Positions 6,615 through 7,566 of a stretch of 7,566 nucleotides of DNA are shown here, one piece after another. Position numbers and translations under genes: made by a program. Each line of letters begins with the position of its first letter. Position 1 is the first letter of the stretch. Under the pieces are notes generated by a model that had not been told where the DNA came from, made no database searches, and worked only from the letters and a program-made list of their open reading frames with translations. Source of the stretch: Xanthobacteraceae bacterium (lineage in GTDB: Bacteria > Pseudomonadota > Alphaproteobacteria > Rhizobiales > Xanthobacteraceae); the NCBI GenBank assembly GCA_030043175.1, contig JASHYD010001219.1, forward strand, positions 1-7,566. Reading direction: 5' to 3'.

Positions 6615-6639
6615 ATTGTGCCGCGATCCGCGTCACAAT
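6615..6639. promoter_or_regulatory. Near-perfect 25-bp dyad, operator-like
   Basis: The outer arms ATTGTG (6615-6620) and CACAAT (6634-6639) are perfect inverted repeats. Inside, CGCG (6622-6625) and CGCG (6629-6632) also pair around a three-base centre ATC. Only one pair (C6621/T6633) is mismatched. The symmetry fits either a dimeric regulator site or a tight RNA hairpin. No T-run follows in either direction, so an intrinsic terminator is unlikely. It lies between the divergent genes, the expected place for an operator. The binding protein is unknown. Confidence 0.4.
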
Positions 6640-6658
6640 GCCCTTGTTGCCGGTTCGG

Positions 6659-6711
6659 CCAAGGGGTAACTCAGTGCGGGAGCCCGCCGGTCGCGTTCGG
6701 AGTTCCCTTGG
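6659..6711. repeat. Nested inverted repeat upstream of ycgN
   Basis: CCAAGGG (6659-6665) pairs with CCCTTGG (6705-6711), and after a two-base bulge AACTC (6668-6672) pairs with GAGTT (6700-6704), a 12-pair stem. The 27-base interior contains another small hairpin, GCGG (6676-6679) with CCGC (6684-6687) around GAGC. It could be a structured leader element if transcription of ycgN begins upstream of it, or a remnant of a repeat element. No T-run follows the stem on either strand. Confidence 0.5.
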
Positions 6712-6879
6712 CAGGAGTGGCGGAGGCCGGCGCAGCGCCCCGGTGGACGGCGCAATAGCGGATGACGTGTTGCGGTGCGGGGGTGAGGATTACGCGAGCT
6801 GATCGTCGCGCCGACCAAAAACGCCGGACCTGGTGGCAGATCCGCCCTGGTGTCGGCAGCGTCCTCGAAGACGCCTTTT

Positions 6880-6883
6880 GGAG
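6880..6883 (+). promoter_or_regulatory. Ribosome binding site that fixes the ycgN start
   Basis: GGAG seven bases before the ATG at 6891. The open frame extends upstream to an ATG at 6762, but those extra 43 residues lack YcgN-like sequence, so this site and the family alignment both favour 6891. Confidence 0.75.
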
Positions 6884-6890
6884 TTGCGCA

Positions 6891-7373
6891 ATGGACAATC
6901 TGCCGTTTTGGCGACACAAGACCCTGGCGGAGATGACGCCGGACGAGTGGGAGAGTCTCTGCGACGGCTGCGGGCGGTGCTGCCTCAATAAGCTTGAGGA
7001 CGAGGATACCGGGCGGGTCTTCTATACCGACGTAGGTTGCCGGCTACTCGACGGCAACACGTGCCGATGTAAGGACTATCGGAACCGCAGCGAACTCGTC
7101 CAGGATTGCGTGAGATTGTCGCCGGAAAATGTTGCCGATCTCAAGTGGCTGCCGCCAACCTGCGCCTACCGGTTGGTAGCCCACGGCCGCGATCTTTATT
7201 GGTGGCATCCGCTACTGTCTGGCGATCGAGACACCGTGCACGCTGCTGGCATTTCGGTGCGCGGCCGCGTCGCTGCTTCGGAAGAAGATGTCAGCGTTGA
7301 GCAGTACGAAGAGCGCATCGTGTCCTGGCCGAGCCGGGTGCCACGAGGCAAACGCTCCGCAAGACGCCTCTAA
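6891..7373 (+). CDS. ycgN: YcgN family cysteine-cluster protein (UPF0260)
   Basis: A complete 160-residue cytoplasmic protein; no signal peptide or membrane segment is seen. It opens [31 protein letters not shown], closely matching the remembered start of E. coli YcgN ([27 protein letters not shown]). The CxxCxxCC motif is C24, C27, C30, C31, the hallmark of the CxxCxxCC/YkgJ-like putative zinc- or iron-chelating domain. Further cysteines at C50, C58, C60, C73 and C91 sit in conserved contexts ([29 protein letters not shown]), and WHPLL (105-109) is also conserved. Metal binding is expected from the cysteine pattern; the biochemical role is not established. The last residues (147-160) are rich in Arg and Lys, beyond the end of E. 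coli YcgN as I recall it. The gene is divergent from the penicillin-binding protein; no partner gene is visible in the window. Confidence 0.95.
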   Translation: MDNLPFWRHKTLAEMTPDEWESLCDGCGRCCLNKLEDEDTGRVFYTDVGCRLLDGNTCRCKDYRNRSELVQDCVRLSPENVADLKWLPPTCAYRLVAHGRDLYWWHPLLSGDRDTVHAAGISVRGRVAASEEDVSVEQYEERIVSWPSRVPRGKRSARRL

Positions 7374-7405
7374 AGGGTGACCCGCCGAACACCGCCCCTC
7401 CCCCG

Positions 7406-7441
7406 GCGGAGCAAACGCATGTGGGCAGCTCGCTCTTTTTT
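7406..7441 (+). terminator. Possible weak intrinsic terminator after ycgN
   Basis: GCGGAGC (7406-7412) can pair with GCTCGC (7428-7433) with one bulged G, around a 15-base loop, followed after TC by six Ts (7436-7441). It lies 33 bases past the ycgN stop. The stem is short and the loop long, so it would be weak. An alternative stem, CCGCCG 7382-7387 with CGGCGG 7404-7409, overlaps its left arm and lacks an adjacent T-run. Confidence 0.35.
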
Positions 7442-7558
7442 CCCCGCTTGCGCAGAAGGTCGGAATTTGCGCTCGTTGCGCGGATTCGCGGTGAGAAGGC
7501 CTCTGATGGCCCCGCGTGGCGAGGTCGTGCTTGCTATCCGCGAACGGAGAGAGGGAGC

Positions 7559-7566
7559 ATGGCGCG
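7559..7566 (+). CDS. Possible start of a further gene, cut by the window end
   Basis: An ATG at 7559-7561 follows a purine-rich stretch with GGAG at 7546-7549, nine bases away, a good ribosome binding geometry. Only Met-Ala and part of a third codon are visible, so nothing can be said about the product. The 117 bases between the T-run and this ATG contain no other feature I can support. Confidence 0.3.

Larger units (their letters stand above)
6387..6890. other. Divergent spacer between the penicillin-binding protein and ycgN
   Basis: A 504-base gap with the two flanking genes transcribed away from each other, so it must hold both promoters. I could not pick a convincing -35/-10 pair for either. 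It contains three notable structures listed separately: a triple 16-bp tandem repeat, a 25-bp dyad and a 53-bp nested inverted repeat. On the minus strand the stretch from about 6790 down to 6671 has GC-rich third codon positions in one frame ending at TGA (6673-6671), without a start codon, which might be the eroded end of a lost gene. No intact gene or RNA is recognised. Confidence 0.5.

Noticed and set aside
6762..6890. A longer N-terminus for ycgN from the ATG at 6762
   Set aside because: The extra 43 residues do not resemble YcgN proteins, and the ATG at 6891 has a good GGAG site seven bases upstream.

Overview
The window looks like chromosomal DNA of a high-GC alphaproteobacterium, most likely in the Bradyrhizobium/Rhodopseudomonas part of the Hyphomicrobiales. 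This is inferred from GC-rich third codon positions, a rhizobial-type class A penicillin-binding protein, a split DUF1214/DUF1254 gene pair, a YcgN-family protein and a long imperfect intergenic palindrome with GTAGCCCG arms of the kind common in Bradyrhizobium genomes. No search was run, so the genus is a judgement.

Left part (1-2888): the window opens inside a plus-strand amidohydrolase-family gene. Its catalytic-Asp end is present and is followed by an unusual C-terminal IPT/TIG-like immunoglobulin domain. About 640 bases without a recognisable gene follow. Then comes a convergent minus-strand gene for an exported six-bladed NHL beta-propeller that resembles peptidyl-alpha-hydroxyglycine amidating lyases. 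Its upstream spacer carries the long palindromic repeat.

Middle part (2889-6386, all minus strand): in transcription order there is a class A bifunctional penicillin-binding protein (GTG start, complete glycosyltransferase and transpeptidase motifs), a membrane-anchored DUF1214 protein and a membrane-anchored DUF1254 protein. The last two overlap by ATGA and are almost certainly translationally coupled. The penicillin-binding protein stops 106 bases before the DUF1214 start, so it may be in the same operon. A short tandem repeat lies in that gap.

Right part (6387-7566): a 504-base divergent spacer separates the penicillin-binding protein from plus-strand ycgN. It is rich in structure: three 16-bp tandem repeats, a 25-bp near-perfect dyad and a 53-bp nested inverted repeat. 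ycgN is complete (160 aa) and starts at 6891 behind a good ribosome binding site. A possible weak terminator follows it, and an ATG with an upstream purine-rich site at the very end may start another gene.

Most genes are housekeeping or accessory genes of known families. I did not find a clear new defence, mobile or biosynthetic system. The observations most worth a second look are the amidohydrolase-IPT fusion, the split and order-reversed DUF1214/DUF1254 pair, and the cluster of repeats and dyads in the penicillin-binding protein/ycgN spacer.
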